64,000 nt of DNA from Lutimaribacter_A marinistellae (GTDB lineage Bacteria; Pseudomonadota; Alphaproteobacteria; Rhodobacterales; Rhodobacteraceae): the NCBI RefSeq assembly GCF_042648365.1, contig NZ_JBHRXI010000016.1, forward strand, positions 186,001 to 250,000. Reading direction: 5' to 3'. The notes below the pieces were generated by a model, which worked only from the letters and a program-made list of their open reading frames with translations, had not been told where the DNA came from and did no database searches. The position numbers and the translations under genes were made by a program. This document shows positions 55,643 to 64,000 of this stretch, one piece after another. The stretch's first letter is position 1. Every line of letters begins with the position of its first letter.

Positions 55643-57277
55643 ATGTCTGAACACGATGTTTGCGAGCAAAAGGCTTCCTTATCATTGGCTCTAAAGCCAA
55701 TTGAGAAAATTGGTTTGCTGATCTGGATTTCGAAGGCCATTCTCTTCTGCCTTGTTGTTGGGGCTACGAAAGCTTCTCAAGCAGATCCGCTGACCGAACG
55801 TGGGATAGATCCCAAGACGATCGAATTGATGGTTTCTGAGTTATCGACGGATTTACGTTATACCCGGTTTGCAGAAATAGAAGTCCGCACTGCAGAAGAG
55901 ACTCTCACCGACCGTGTTTTGATCGACTTCGATCCCAAGACCCCAGCAGGCATCGATCTGACCCTGAAGTTCGATAAGCAGACACCGACTACCGCTTCAA
56001 CACGACGATTTCGTCGCGTTTTGGAAAGCCGGATGCGATTGCAGCATGAGATTAGATCGCTAAATGTTACATATGATCCAGATAGCATTTTGCTGTTGTC
56101 TAGCAGTGGACCGATTGACATTTATCAATTTCGCTATAGTCCGTTTGGTCTTGCTCAAGATATTGCATGGATCCGTTTCCTCCAGGGACGCATTTGGGTA
56201 AATGATGATAGGGTAACTAGGATCCTTTTGACTCTTGATGAAGGTCGAACCTTTTTTCATGATGGCACTCTTGTTTCGGACTACAGGTTAGATGTCAGCT
56301 TCGCTCGTGCGAGCAACGGTACCGACGTCATCCAGAACTCGGTTAATGTTATTGTAGCTAGAGACCTTTTCCTGGGCGTAGTACCAAATAATCAGAAATT
56401 CGTCACAACAGTTCGGTCGACTGCAGTCAGCTATGAAGATGAGGATGGAAAAGATGTGACACCACGGAGCTCAGCAGCTCTTCAGGGTGTCGATTTGAGT
56501 AAATTCAATAATCCGGTTCGGGTAAATATTGATCGGAAATTCCCAATTTTTGGTAAACAGGCCCGTGCAGCTGGCTATGAGTTCCCCAAGCCTTTTGGCG
56601 TTAGCCTAATGTATACCGACTTAACGACTATGTTGAACTTCACGAGTTTTGAGATCAACGGCGTCCGAGAGCCGATCGAAGCAATTTTTAGTCCGAACGG
56701 GTCGGGTATCGACATTCGCGCCAAGACTCCACAGCTCCGAGTGGACTGGTTTCCGTTTCCCTTTCTTAACGTCATGGGTTTGATAGGTGAATTGGAGGCC
56801 AAAGGAAACTTGAAAATTCGAACAACAGGACTTGGGCAACTTGTCGGTTTACCTCCAGTTATCGAAGAACAGATCACAATCAACTCGAGCGTACTTGGCG
56901 GCGGGCTGACGCTCGCCGGTGGCTGGCGCAATTATTTCGCTTCATTGACTGGAACTGCCATGACTACTGTAACCGAAGATGCGGGAACAAGATCAACAGC
57001 TTACACAGTGACGCCACAAGTTGGATATTATTTTCCCAGATACCGTCTCAGAGTGATGGTGGGAGCTGATTACGTGAAGCTGGATAACAAGATGGTGGGA
57101 AGCATACCGCTGCCCGATGGAACCAACCTAGACTTTAACATCGGGTTGGAGCACGAGGAATGGGCTAGTCGGTTTGGGATCTACAAACAGATTGGAAATA
57201 ACATGGAGCTAACTCTAACCGGCACATACGGAGATACCAGAAAGGGTGCAACCGTAATGCTCGGCTATCGCTTCTGA
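55643..57277 (+). CDS. Predicted outer-membrane beta-barrel protein of unknown family
   Basis: This is a 544-residue protein. A signal-like hydrophobic segment (IGLLIWISKAILFCLVVGAT, then KASQA) follows a long N-region. Alternating polar and hydrophobic strands and paired glycines (GGGLTLAGGWRNYFASLTGT, VTPQVGYYFPRYRLRVMVG) fill the C-terminal half. The last residues MLGYRF end in Phe after an aromatic pattern, the usual BAM-recognition end of barrel proteins. The N-terminal half (about 60-300) appears to be a separate periplasmic domain. I do not recognise the family. Codon use is AT-rich like the divergent cyclase. A GTG two codons upstream is an alternative start. Confidence 0.72.
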   Translation: MSEHDVCEQKASLSLALKPIEKIGLLIWISKAILFCLVVGATKASQADPLTERGIDPKTIELMVSELSTDLRYTRFAEIEVRTAEETLTDRVLIDFDPKTPAGIDLTLKFDKQTPTTASTRRFRRVLESRMRLQHEIRSLNVTYDPDSILLLSSSGPIDIYQFRYSPFGLAQDIAWIRFLQGRIWVNDDRVTRILLTLDEGRTFFHDGTLVSDYRLDVSFARASNGTDVIQNSVNVIVARDLFLGVVPNNQKFVTTVRSTAVSYEDEDGKDVTPRSSAALQGVDLSKFNNPVRVNIDRKFPIFGKQARAAGYEFPKPFGVSLMYTDLTTMLNFTSFEINGVREPIEAIFSPNGSGIDIRAKTPQLRVDWFPFPFLNVMGLIGELEAKGNLKIRTTGLGQLVGLPPVIEEQITINSSVLGGGLTLAGGWRNYFASLTGTAMTTVTEDAGTRSTAYTVTPQVGYYFPRYRLRVMVGADYVKLDNKMVGSIPLPDGTNLDFNIGLEHEEWASRFGIYKQIGNNMELTLTGTYGDTRKGATVMLGYRF

Positions 57278-57377
57278 AACCGTGTAATCGCATAAATCTA
57301 GGGGCTGTTCGGATTCAATCTCAGTTGACCATCCCCCCGCGTTCCGGGCTATTGGCAGCCAGAGTTCCCACCCTTGA

Positions 57378-57486
57378 ATGAACGTAGGCGGGGGTTTCAA
57401 GAAGCGAAAGCGTTTAACAAATGAGCAGATCATCGGCGTGCTGAAGGAGATTGAGGTAGGCGCAGTGATGAACGACGTCTGCGGCA
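57378..57486 (+). pseudogene. IS3-family orfA remnant
   Basis: The frame reads KKRKRLTNEQIIGVLKEIEV and then GAVMNDVC, matching the helix-turn-helix start of IS3-type OrfA (usual KRKRFTEEQIIxVLKEAEAG). It breaks off at the junction with an IS21-type fragment, so it is a dead piece. Confidence 0.75.
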
Positions 57487-57487
57487 C

Positions 57488-57771
57488 TTGCAAAAGCTAC
57501 TGGTCAGCGAGGACCTGCTGATCATCGATGAACTGGGCTTCGTGTCGCTCAGCAAGACCGGTGCCGAGCTGCTCTTCGAGGTTATCTTCAGGCGATACGA
57601 GCGCGGCACGATCATCGTCAACTCCACCCGCCGTTCGATGAATGGACCGAGGTGTTCGGCTCGGAACGCCTCGCGGGTGCCATTCTCGACCGGCCGGCCC
57701 GTCATGGTCATATCCTGAAGGTGAACGTCGAAAGCTTCCGGCTGCGCGAAAGTCGAAAAGCCAAAAGCTGA
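57488..57771 (+). pseudogene. IS21-family istB remnant, frameshifted
   Basis: The first part reads DLLIIDELGFVSLSKTGAEL and LLFEVIFRRYERGTIIVNS, the ATPase Walker-B side of IstB. After about 57630 the frame shifts, and FDEWTEVFGSERLAGAILDR with a terminal ESFRLRESRKAKS continues the same protein to a stop. The N-terminal half with Walker A is missing. It is fused directly to an IS3 fragment. Confidence 0.8.
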
Positions 57772-57811
57772 AATCCACACAGAACGGCGAGAAGTGCTGG
57801 CCCTTTGCCAG

Positions 57812-57861
57812 CGTGCCTTGGCGCGCGTTAGTTTTTTGGAGAGCCCGCGCGCCAAGGCGCG
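57812..57861. repeat. Large perfect inverted repeat after the IS21 remnant
   Basis: GCCTTGGCGCGCG (57815-57827) and CGCGCGCCAAGGC (57846-57858) are perfect 13-nt arms around an 18-nt loop. The stem extends to 16 bp with one G-T pair. It may be an IS-derived palindrome or a terminator; no T run follows. Confidence 0.6.
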
Positions 57862-57996
57862 AAGATCTACTAACCATAGTGTTCAATTTTACAACGGGAA
57901 CTTGGTCAATTTTGGCTCGGAATCGACCACAAGATCGGCCTTGACAGGATTTCCAGCTTTCAGCGGTGCAAATTTCAGGGGGAGTGAAGCAAAAGG

Positions 57997-58500
57997 CTAC
58001 GCGTCAAATATTCCTGAAGCGTCTATGACTGGCAACCAGACATGGTTCTCGAGCATTTCCCAGTTCATTGCTTCGTTATTAGGGCCTTGTTTCAGCAGAG
58101 TAAGAAGATTTTTGTCTAGATGGCAGCCCCCGCGGACGTAAGGGATCAAAATATTAGTGAAGTTGATGGCGTATGCTAGGCCTAGTTCATTCAACATCAC
58201 CCCATTCTTTTCATGGACAATGGATTTGCCTTTATCGAGTTCTCTCAAGACTCGTCGCACGGACGTCTGCGGTATGTTGGTGTATGCGCTGAGCCCCCAA
58301 GTTGACCAAGGACCCTGATGTATCATCAAGGCTTGGTGTACGCGCTGTATCGGAGGGGTGTAGTTGAACCAGTCGAATGTGATCTGCCAGCGCCGCCAGA
58401 GACGCAATCGATTTCGATGAGTTGGGTCAATCTGCATGTGTGCTATGGCTTCCTTGTTCTTCAGCGCGAGTCCATCCGTCTTAGCGTCAGACCCCGCCAC
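57997..58500 (-). CDS. Small winged-helix DNA-binding protein
   Basis: This is a protein of up to 167 residues. A winged-helix region is likely at about 75-130 (WSTWGLSAYTNIPQTSVRRV, then LRELDKGKSIVHEKNG), of the MarR/IclR kind. The longest frame starts with GTG; an ATG at 58437 (MQIDPTHRNRLRLW) is an alternative. It has no close family that I recognise. It lies in the AT-richer segment next to IS debris, 82 nt from the arc operon end, and is probably part of the acquired region. Confidence 0.65.
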   Translation of the reverse strand: MAGSDAKTDGLALKNKEAIAHMQIDPTHRNRLRLWRRWQITFDWFNYTPPIQRVHQALMIHQGPWSTWGLSAYTNIPQTSVRRVLRELDKGKSIVHEKNGVMLNELGLAYAINFTNILIPYVRGGCHLDKNLLTLLKQGPNNEAMNWEMLENHVWLPVIDASGIFDA

Positions 58501-58582
58501 TGATCAGCCTGACTGATCTTGAACAGAGTGCTAAGCGGGTTGGATACAATTCCGCAGATGCCAATGATGACATGTATTCTTT

Positions 58583-59521
58583 TCAATGATAGGCCATTGC
58601 TCTGGTATCCTTGGCAACAGTAGTTCCTGCTTCGCCGCGGATCGCCCGTGCGACATCGACAAGCGAACAGATGATAGCACGCCCGCCGGTATTGCGGGCA
58701 AATCTCTGGGCAGATTCTACTTTGGGGCCCATCGAACCTGCCGGAAACTCAAACGCATCAAGCGCATCCGGAGCGGCAGACTTAATGGCTTTTTGTTGCG
58801 GCTTTCCGAAATCCACAAAAACCGCCGGGGCATCGGTCGCGATCACGAGGACATCCGCGCCGATGTTTTCTGCCAGCAGGCAGGACGAGAAATCCTTGTC
58901 GATAACCGCCTCGACGCCGACAAGTTTGCGCTCTGCGTCAGAGGCGTACATCGTGGGGATGCCACCGCCGCCAGCTGCTATGACGACCGCGCCCTTTTCA
59001 AGCAGCCACTTGATCGGCTCAATCTGGAATATACGCTTAGGTTTCGGTGAGGGCACAACGCGACGCCACATTTCTCCGTCAGGCTTCATGGTCCATGCTT
59101 TTTCAGCAGCTTGGACTTTAGCCTCATCCCTGCTGTATTGCGGACCGATGAACTTCGTCGGGTCCAAAAACGCCGGATCTTCGGGATCAACCTCAATCAT
59201 CGTGAGCAGGGTCGCGATGTGGTGCTCTGTTGGCAAGATGTTCCCCAGTTCCTGTTCAATCATGTAACCGATCATGCCCATTGTTTCCCCGACCAACACG
59301 TCCAGGGGATATTCCTCGACGTCGGTATAGGCGATTTCCTGCAAGGCCAGCATCCCAACTTGCGGGCCGTTTCCGTGCGTTATCACAGTCTCATGCGAAC
59401 GGCACAACGGTGCCAAGGCTTCTGCAGCAATACGGGCGTTCTCGCGTTGATTTTCCACGGTCATATCTTGACCGCGTTTCAGCAGGGCATTTCCGCCTAA
59501 TGCGACGACGATTCGGCCCAT
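58583..59521 (-). CDS. arcC: Carbamate kinase
   Basis: This 312-residue enzyme makes ATP from carbamoyl phosphate and ADP, the last step of the arginine deiminase pathway. It opens with IVVALGGNALLKRGQDM, has THGNGPQVGMLALQ and the AAGGGGIPTMY and DKDFSSCLLAENIGADVL motifs of the amino-acid kinase family. It is the last gene of the arc operon and begins 3 nt after the arcB stop. Confidence 0.96.
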   Translation of the reverse strand: MGRIVVALGGNALLKRGQDMTVENQRENARIAAEALAPLCRSHETVITHGNGPQVGMLALQEIAYTDVEEYPLDVLVGETMGMIGYMIEQELGNILPTEHHIATLLTMIEVDPEDPAFLDPTKFIGPQYSRDEAKVQAAEKAWTMKPDGEMWRRVVPSPKPKRIFQIEPIKWLLEKGAVVIAAGGGGIPTMYASDAERKLVGVEAVIDKDFSSCLLAENIGADVLVIATDAPAVFVDFGKPQQKAIKSAAPDALDAFEFPAGSMGPKVESAQRFARNTGGRAIICSLVDVARAIRGEAGTTVAKDTRAMAYH

Positions 59522-59524
59522 GGC

Positions 59525-60523
59525 TCAGGCTCCCAAGGTAGCGACAAGGATGGCCTTGATGGTATGCAGCCGGTTCTCGGCCTGCTCGAACGCAACATTC
59601 ATAGGGCTCTCAAAGACTTCTTCGGTTACTTCCATCTCAGAAATTCCAAACTGCTCATTGATGTCTTTGGCGACCTTCGTATCAAGGTTGTGGAAGGCTG
59701 GCAGGCAATGCATGAACTTCACGTGCGGATTGCCGGTCTTCTTCATCAGGTCCACGTTCACCTGATACGGAGAAAGCAATTTGATCCGTTCGGTCCAAAC
59801 CTCCTTGGCTTCGCCCATTGACACCCAAACGTCGGTGTGCACGAAGTCGGCACCCTCCACGGCCGACGTGTTGTCTGTAACGGTGATACGTGCCCCGGTT
59901 TGTTCCGCGCGGACGCGTGCCATCAATTGGATCTCTGCGCTTGGCTGCGTTTCCTTAGGTGAGATCATACGCACATCGCATCCCATGATAGCACCCAGCA
60001 TCAAAAGGGAATTTCCCATGTTCGAACGGCAATCGCCACAATACGCAAAGACGATCTCGCTGCGTGGTTTATCTGCGTGCTCAACCATCGTCAGCATGTC
60101 GGCCAGCATCTGCGTCGGGTGCCAATCGTCGGTCAAGCCGTTATAGACTGGTACGCCCGAATATTCCGACAGTTCTTCGACCATTTCCTGGCCAGCGCCA
60201 CGAAACTCGATCGCGTCAAACATCCGGCCCAATACACGAGCAGTGTCCTTCATGGACTCCTTGTGGCCGATTTGGCTGCCCGATGGATCGAGATAGGTGA
60301 TGTTCGCTCCTTGATCGTAAGCCGCAACCTCGAACGCGCAGCGCGTACGGGTCGAAGTTTTCTCAAAAATCAGGCAGATGTTTTTTCCTTTGAGCGCTTG
60401 TTGTTCCGAGCGAGCATATTTCGCCCGCTTCAGATCTCGGGCTAGATCCAAGAGATAGAGCATCTCGCGCTGCGAGAAGTCCGAGATCTTGAGGTAACTG
60501 CGGCCCCTGAGGTTGAATGCCAT
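59525..60523 (-). CDS. arcB: Catabolic ornithine carbamoyltransferase
   Basis: This 332-residue enzyme converts citrulline and phosphate to ornithine and carbamoyl phosphate. The carbamoyl-phosphate loop is in FEKTSTRTRCAFE, the ornithine site in HCLPAFHN, and the 80s-type segment SGSQIGHKESMKDTARVLGR is present. The length and the operon position between arcA and arcC point to the catabolic form rather than ArgF. Confidence 0.96.
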   Translation of the reverse strand: MAFNLRGRSYLKISDFSQREMLYLLDLARDLKRAKYARSEQQALKGKNICLIFEKTSTRTRCAFEVAAYDQGANITYLDPSGSQIGHKESMKDTARVLGRMFDAIEFRGAGQEMVEELSEYSGVPVYNGLTDDWHPTQMLADMLTMVEHADKPRSEIVFAYCGDCRSNMGNSLLMLGAIMGCDVRMISPKETQPSAEIQLMARVRAEQTGARITVTDNTSAVEGADFVHTDVWVSMGEAKEVWTERIKLLSPYQVNVDLMKKTGNPHVKFMHCLPAFHNLDTKVAKDINEQFGISEMEVTEEVFESPMNVAFEQAENRLHTIKAILVATLGA

Positions 60524-60578
60524 TTTGGTCTCTCCAAAAAAATGGTGGACTTCGTCTTGGTTCGCTCTGTGTTTGGGT

Positions 60579-61802
60579 TCAGTAAGCGGGATCGCGCAGG
60601 ATCGGGCAGGTCATGCAATGACCGCCACCGCGCCCTCTGCCGAGTTCCTGTCCGGAGATCTCGATCACCTCGATCCCCGCCTCGCGCATCAACTTGTTTG
60701 TGTGAGTGTTGCGGCGGTATCCAACTACGACGCCTGGTTCCAAAGCCACAACATTGTTACCGTCATCCCACTGTTCGCGTTCGGCTTGGAAATCGTTACC
60801 GCCGGTGCCAATAACTTGAAGTGAATTCAGTCCGAGAGCTTCTTTGTAAACGTCGAAGAGGTGACCTTTCTCAAGGCGCGCATCAATGCCTTTCTTATCG
60901 TCGGGGCGCAGCGAAATGCATGTGATCTTATCGGCAACCTCGTTGAACGATGTCACTTTGTCATGATCCAGGCAGGTGAATACAGTGTCCAAGTGCATCG
61001 CAGCCCGGCTCTTGGGCATCACGCAAGCGACGACCCTCTCCGCCCCGCCTTTCTCGAACAAGGCCTTGGCCAACAGTGCAACAGCTTGGCTGGTCGTCCT
61101 TTCGCCCATTCCTATGAACACAGTGCCTTTGCCCATGGGTTGGACATCGCCACCTTCGACCGATGCTTTGGCGAAGTCCTCGTCGCTATCGCCCCACCAA
61201 ATCTGAAAATCAGCATCCTTGAACATGGGGTGAAACTTGTAGACCGTTCGCATGATCAAAGTTTCCGGTTTGCGCGCGGGCCAAAACATTGGGTTAATGG
61301 TGACGCCATTGAAGATCCAGCAAGAGGGGTCGCGCTGGAACAATGCGTTGGGAACGGCAGGCAAAAGAAAATCGCTCTGCACGATGAGATTGTCGAACTG
61401 CGGATTGATGGTTCCTTTCGGCAACTCGGAAAAGATGATGCCGCCAAGCATATGGCGCGCGATGTTCTTGGCATCCATCTCGTCGAGCCAAGAACGCATT
61501 TCCGTTGCGGGGCCAAGGCCGACGATCTTCGGCGTTATCAGACGATCCAGCATAAACGCGCGAGCGGTACCATCCGCCATGACATCGGCCAGAAGATCTT
61601 GAATATCGAAGACCTCGACGCCACGCTCCCGCATTAGAGAGACAAACTCGGCATGATCCCGGCGGGCTTGCTCGACCCAGATCACATCATCGAAGAGAAG
61701 CTCCTCACAATTGCGAGGCGTCAGCCTGTCATGGGCCAATGAAGGTCGCGAAACGATTACCTTGCGCAGCTTTCCGATCTCTGAATGGACACCATACTTC
61801 AT
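60579..61802 (-). CDS. arcA: Arginine deiminase
   Basis: This 407-residue enzyme hydrolyses arginine to citrulline and ammonia. The start MKYGVHSEIGKLRKVIVSRP is typical. The guanidinium-handling residues are around RHMLGGI and FQRDPSCWIFNGVTINPM, and the nucleophile Cys is in GRGRGGGHCMTCPILRDP near the C-terminus. The gene start overlaps the antiporter stop by 4 nt. The pathway yields ATP and ammonia without oxygen. Confidence 0.97.
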   Translation of the reverse strand: MKYGVHSEIGKLRKVIVSRPSLAHDRLTPRNCEELLFDDVIWVEQARRDHAEFVSLMRERGVEVFDIQDLLADVMADGTARAFMLDRLITPKIVGLGPATEMRSWLDEMDAKNIARHMLGGIIFSELPKGTINPQFDNLIVQSDFLLPAVPNALFQRDPSCWIFNGVTINPMFWPARKPETLIMRTVYKFHPMFKDADFQIWWGDSDEDFAKASVEGGDVQPMGKGTVFIGMGERTTSQAVALLAKALFEKGGAERVVACVMPKSRAAMHLDTVFTCLDHDKVTSFNEVADKITCISLRPDDKKGIDARLEKGHLFDVYKEALGLNSLQVIGTGGNDFQAEREQWDDGNNVVALEPGVVVGYRRNTHTNKLMREAGIEVIEISGQELGRGRGGGHCMTCPILRDPAY

Positions 61803-63190
61803 GAATTACCTCTATTTTGCGGATCTGGCGCAGCCTGTATCATCCGGTCAGCCGCTGGGCCCGGTTGCTTTTGGGTAGATTTGATCCATACGTGGATCGG
61901 TATTCCTGCAATAATCAGAAGAAAGCCTAGGAACACGGTCTCGGAACCTGATCCATAGAGGGCCCAAATCGAATAAACGAAGCCCAGCATTCCCAAAATC
62001 GCAATTTTGAGACGCCCCAGGGGCTGTGCCGCGCTCTTATTCCGCCGAACGAGAATCATCAGTTCCGCCAGAGCGCACAGTGCGTACGGCAGTAGACTGG
62101 ACATTACGGCCAGAAGAATAATGGTCTCGAACGCCCCCACGAGCCCCTTGGAAAAGTTCATCACGATCAGAACCGAAGCGAGTAAGTTCGAGAGGATTAG
62201 TGCATTTGCAGGCGTGCCATAGTTGCTCAGATTGCCGAGAGCACGAGGAAATACGCGATCCATTGCCGCTCCGTAGGGCACTTGGCCAGTCAGAAGCGTA
62301 AAACCATTTAACGTCCCAAAGGTAGAAACCACGGCACCCAAGGCAACCAAGAACCCGCCGACCGCACCCCACATAGTCGTGGCAACCAGAGCGAGCGGCG
62401 CAGAGGAGGTGGCGAGTTCACCGCTCGGCACGACCCCGATCGCCACGAATGTCACCAAGATATAGACGGCGGCGGTGATCAACACGCCGATGATCGTTGC
62501 ACGCGGAATCGTCTTTTTCGGATCGACGACATCGCCCGATGGGACAGTTGCGGATTCCAACCCCAGATAAGCCCAAAGTGTCAAAGCCGCCGCCGCCGAG
62601 ACTGCTGCCATGGATGACTGGCCGCTAGTGTTGAACGGCGCGAAGTTCTGAGACTCGACCCAAAATAGCCCGAGTAGCCCAATCGCGACTAATGGCACCA
62701 GTTTACCGATGGTTGTTATCGTTTGCACAAGACCTGCCTCCGCAACGCCCCGGATGTTGATAAGTGTCAAAAACCAGATCGAGATGAGCGCGACCGCGAG
62801 GCTAAGCGTCTGACTTTCGTCGACTGCCGGGACAAGAAAACCTAGATAACCCACGAGCGCGACGGCAACGGCAGCGTTTCCGGTCCAAAGAGCAATCCAG
62901 TAACCCCATGCGATTATGAACCCCGCAAACTCGCCATAGCCGACCTCGCAGTAGGCGTAGGGCCCCCCGGGTTTTGTGACGAGTTGCGCGAGCCTCCCAA
63001 AGATGATTGCCAGGACGATCGCGCCTGCCGATGTCAATATCCAGCCCAGAAGCGAGATCGGACCGAAGGCAGCCAGAGAGGCCGGCAACAGAAAGATTCC
63101 GCTACCGATCATGTTGCCAATCACGAGCGCCGTACAGGCGCCCAGCCCAAGTGCGGCCTGCTTTGCCGGTGCGTTGTCTTTCGCGCCCAC
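61799..63190 (-). CDS. arcD: APC-superfamily arginine/ornithine antiporter
   Basis: This is a 463-residue carrier with about twelve helices. The APC opening GLGACTALVIGNMIGSGIF and the segment PYAYCEVGYGEFAGFIIAWG are typical of basic amino-acid/polyamine antiporters. Exchange of arginine for ornithine is inferred from its place in the arc operon. Its stop overlaps the arcA start (ATGA), and its own start follows the upstream carrier gene by 9 nt. Confidence 0.9.
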   Translation of the reverse strand: MGAKDNAPAKQAALGLGACTALVIGNMIGSGIFLLPASLAAFGPISLLGWILTSAGAIVLAIIFGRLAQLVTKPGGPYAYCEVGYGEFAGFIIAWGYWIALWTGNAAVAVALVGYLGFLVPAVDESQTLSLAVALISIWFLTLINIRGVAEAGLVQTITTIGKLVPLVAIGLLGLFWVESQNFAPFNTSGQSSMAAVSAAAALTLWAYLGLESATVPSGDVVDPKKTIPRATIIGVLITAAVYILVTFVAIGVVPSGELATSSAPLALVATTMWGAVGGFLVALGAVVSTFGTLNGFTLLTGQVPYGAAMDRVFPRALGNLSNYGTPANALILSNLLASVLIVMNFSKGLVGAFETIILLAVMSSLLPYALCALAELMILVRRNKSAAQPLGRLKIAILGMLGFVYSIWALYGSGSETVFLGFLLIIAGIPIHVWIKSTQKQPGPAADRMIQAAPDPQNRGNS

Positions 63191-63199
63191 CTCGCGCCC

Positions 63200-64000
63200 C
63201 TAATTGCCCGAGGTCCCGGACTCATCGATCGCCGTTGTCTTGGCTGGCTCGGGCGCCGCAGAATCCGTGCTGAGGGCGCCTATGCTCAAGACGACCGCAA
63301 CGATGATCGCAAGTACGACAAGAAGCGGAAAGACGAAGCGCAACCACTTGTCATAGGACACCTTTCCGATGGCCAGCGCGCCCATCACGACGGCGAAGGT
63401 CGGATTGAAGAGGTTCACCCAACCAGAGGCCGATTGATATGCCGTGACGGTTAGATCGCGGCTGACGCCCGCGAAATCCGAGAGCGGCGCGAGGATTGGC
63501 ATCGTCAGTACGGCCAGTCCCGAAGACGAAGGGACTAGGAAAGAAAGGACGATATTCACTCCGAACATTGTGTTGATGAAGCTAATTTCGCTTAGGCCGC
63601 CAAGCATCCCTTCCAGAGAGTTCAGAATCGTGTGCGTGATCTGTCCATCGTCCATCACCACGACAATTCCGCGCGCGACCCCGATGATCAGCGCAACACC
63701 AAGGAGGTCGCGGGCGCCGTCGACGAAGGCATCTGCAAACTCCTGCTCATTCATTGCGGTCTCTGCGCTAAACTTGCCAACAGCCCAGATGACGATCGAC
63801 ATTCCGAGAAACAGGGCCGTCATCTCGCCCATCCACCAATCCTGCCAGATGACCCCCCACAGCATGATGAGAAACGTCAAGCCAAACAGCGACAGGATGA
63901 TCGAACGGACCCGCGTGAACTCGGGGAGTTCGGCGTCGGCCCCGCCCTTCAGGAAATGCGCGCGATGTTCTTCCAAATTGTCCGCGACGAGCGACTTTGA
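63200..64000 (-). CDS. YfcC-family membrane carrier, 5' end outside the window
   Basis: This is the C-terminal 266 residues or so of a polytopic carrier of the YfcC/DcuC-like superfamily. Visible marks are DLLGVALIIGVARGIVVVMD, then FLVPSSSGLAVLTMPILAPL and SASGWVNLFNPTFAVVMGAL. The frame is open to the right edge (SKSLVADNLEEHRAHF), so the start lies beyond it. YfcC-type proteins in arc operons have been proposed as arginine or ornithine carriers. It would be the first gene of this operon or close to it. Confidence 0.85.
   Translation of the reverse strand, partial: SKSLVADNLEEHRAHFLKGGADAELPEFTRVRSIILSLFGLTFLIMLWGVIWQDWWMGEMTALFLGMSIVIWAVGKFSAETAMNEQEFADAFVDGARDLLGVALIIGVARGIVVVMDDGQITHTILNSLEGMLGGLSEISFINTMFGVNIVLSFLVPSSSGLAVLTMPILAPLSDFAGVSRDLTVTAYQSASGWVNLFNPTFAVVMGALAIGKVSYDKWLRFVFPLLVVLAIIVAVVLSIGALSTDSAAPEPAKTTAIDESGTSGN

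Noticed and set aside
51791..58561. CATCTGCGG near 51791 and its complement near 58553 as island attachment repeats
   Set aside because: They are in inverted, not direct, orientation and only 9 nt long, so they cannot be the attL/attR pair.

Overview
The window reads as chromosomal DNA of a marine alphaproteobacterium of the Rhodobacterales (Roseobacter type). The evidence is a C4-pathway hemA preceded by an FNR-type box, two complete TRAP transporter gene sets with Tat-signal binding proteins, an aa3-type ctaD, RTX proteins with a type I secretion look, high-GC coding sequence, and CCA-encoded tRNA genes. A run of ten N at 40631-40640 joins two contigs. Adjacency of the left 40.6 kb and the right 23.4 kb is therefore not proven by the sequence.

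Left contig. A TRAP transporter of the TakP type (1-3633, minus) lies divergent from a Cache-domain sensor kinase/NarL regulator pair (3923-5997). Next come a CaCA cation exchanger, then ilvIH behind a leader peptide and attenuator (7117-9706). A HTH regulator with a Rieske oxygenase follows. The minus strand then carries a run of DUF2189 protein, amidase, prfB, mrcA, a periplasmic murein amidase and an aminotransferase. A plus-strand pair (M48 protease with TPR repeats, DsbA-like oxidoreductase) meets ispG and a RodZ-like gene head-on. After these come hemA, an M20 peptidase, a glycosyltransferase, two identical tRNA-Asp genes and a small exported protein. The last block (31202-40139) is a catabolic locus. 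A RpiR regulator is divergent from an N-formylglutamate-amidohydrolase-like enzyme, TRAP QMP, a glutamine-synthetase-like ligase, an aldehyde dehydrogenase and an iron alcohol dehydrogenase. The gene content suggests gamma-glutamylation of an amine, two-step oxidation and release of glutamate.

Right contig. It opens inside ctaD and continues with a DUF2306 membrane protein, a polytopic membrane protein, a HIT protein, a LuxR-type regulator fused to an alpha/beta-hydrolase that lacks its nucleophile, lipB, a FrnE-like oxidoreductase, tRNA-Leu(GAG) and two RTX proteins. A tyrosine integrase (51855) opens an AT-richer accessory segment to about 58.5 kb. This holds a membrane class III nucleotidyl cyclase, a divergent predicted outer-membrane barrel protein, a small winged-helix protein and IS110, IS3 and IS21 remnants. 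The window ends in an arginine deiminase operon (yfcC-arcD-arcA-arcB-arcC, minus).

FNR-type TTGA-N6-TCAA boxes stand before hemA, ctaD, the DUF2306/membrane-protein pair and an RTX gene. With the arc operon, this points to a lifestyle that responds to falling oxygen. The best candidates for new biology are the gamma-glutamyl-type catabolic locus, the LuxR/pseudo-hydrolase regulator, the cyclase/outer-membrane pair on the island, and the three RTX proteins with a common C-terminal module.
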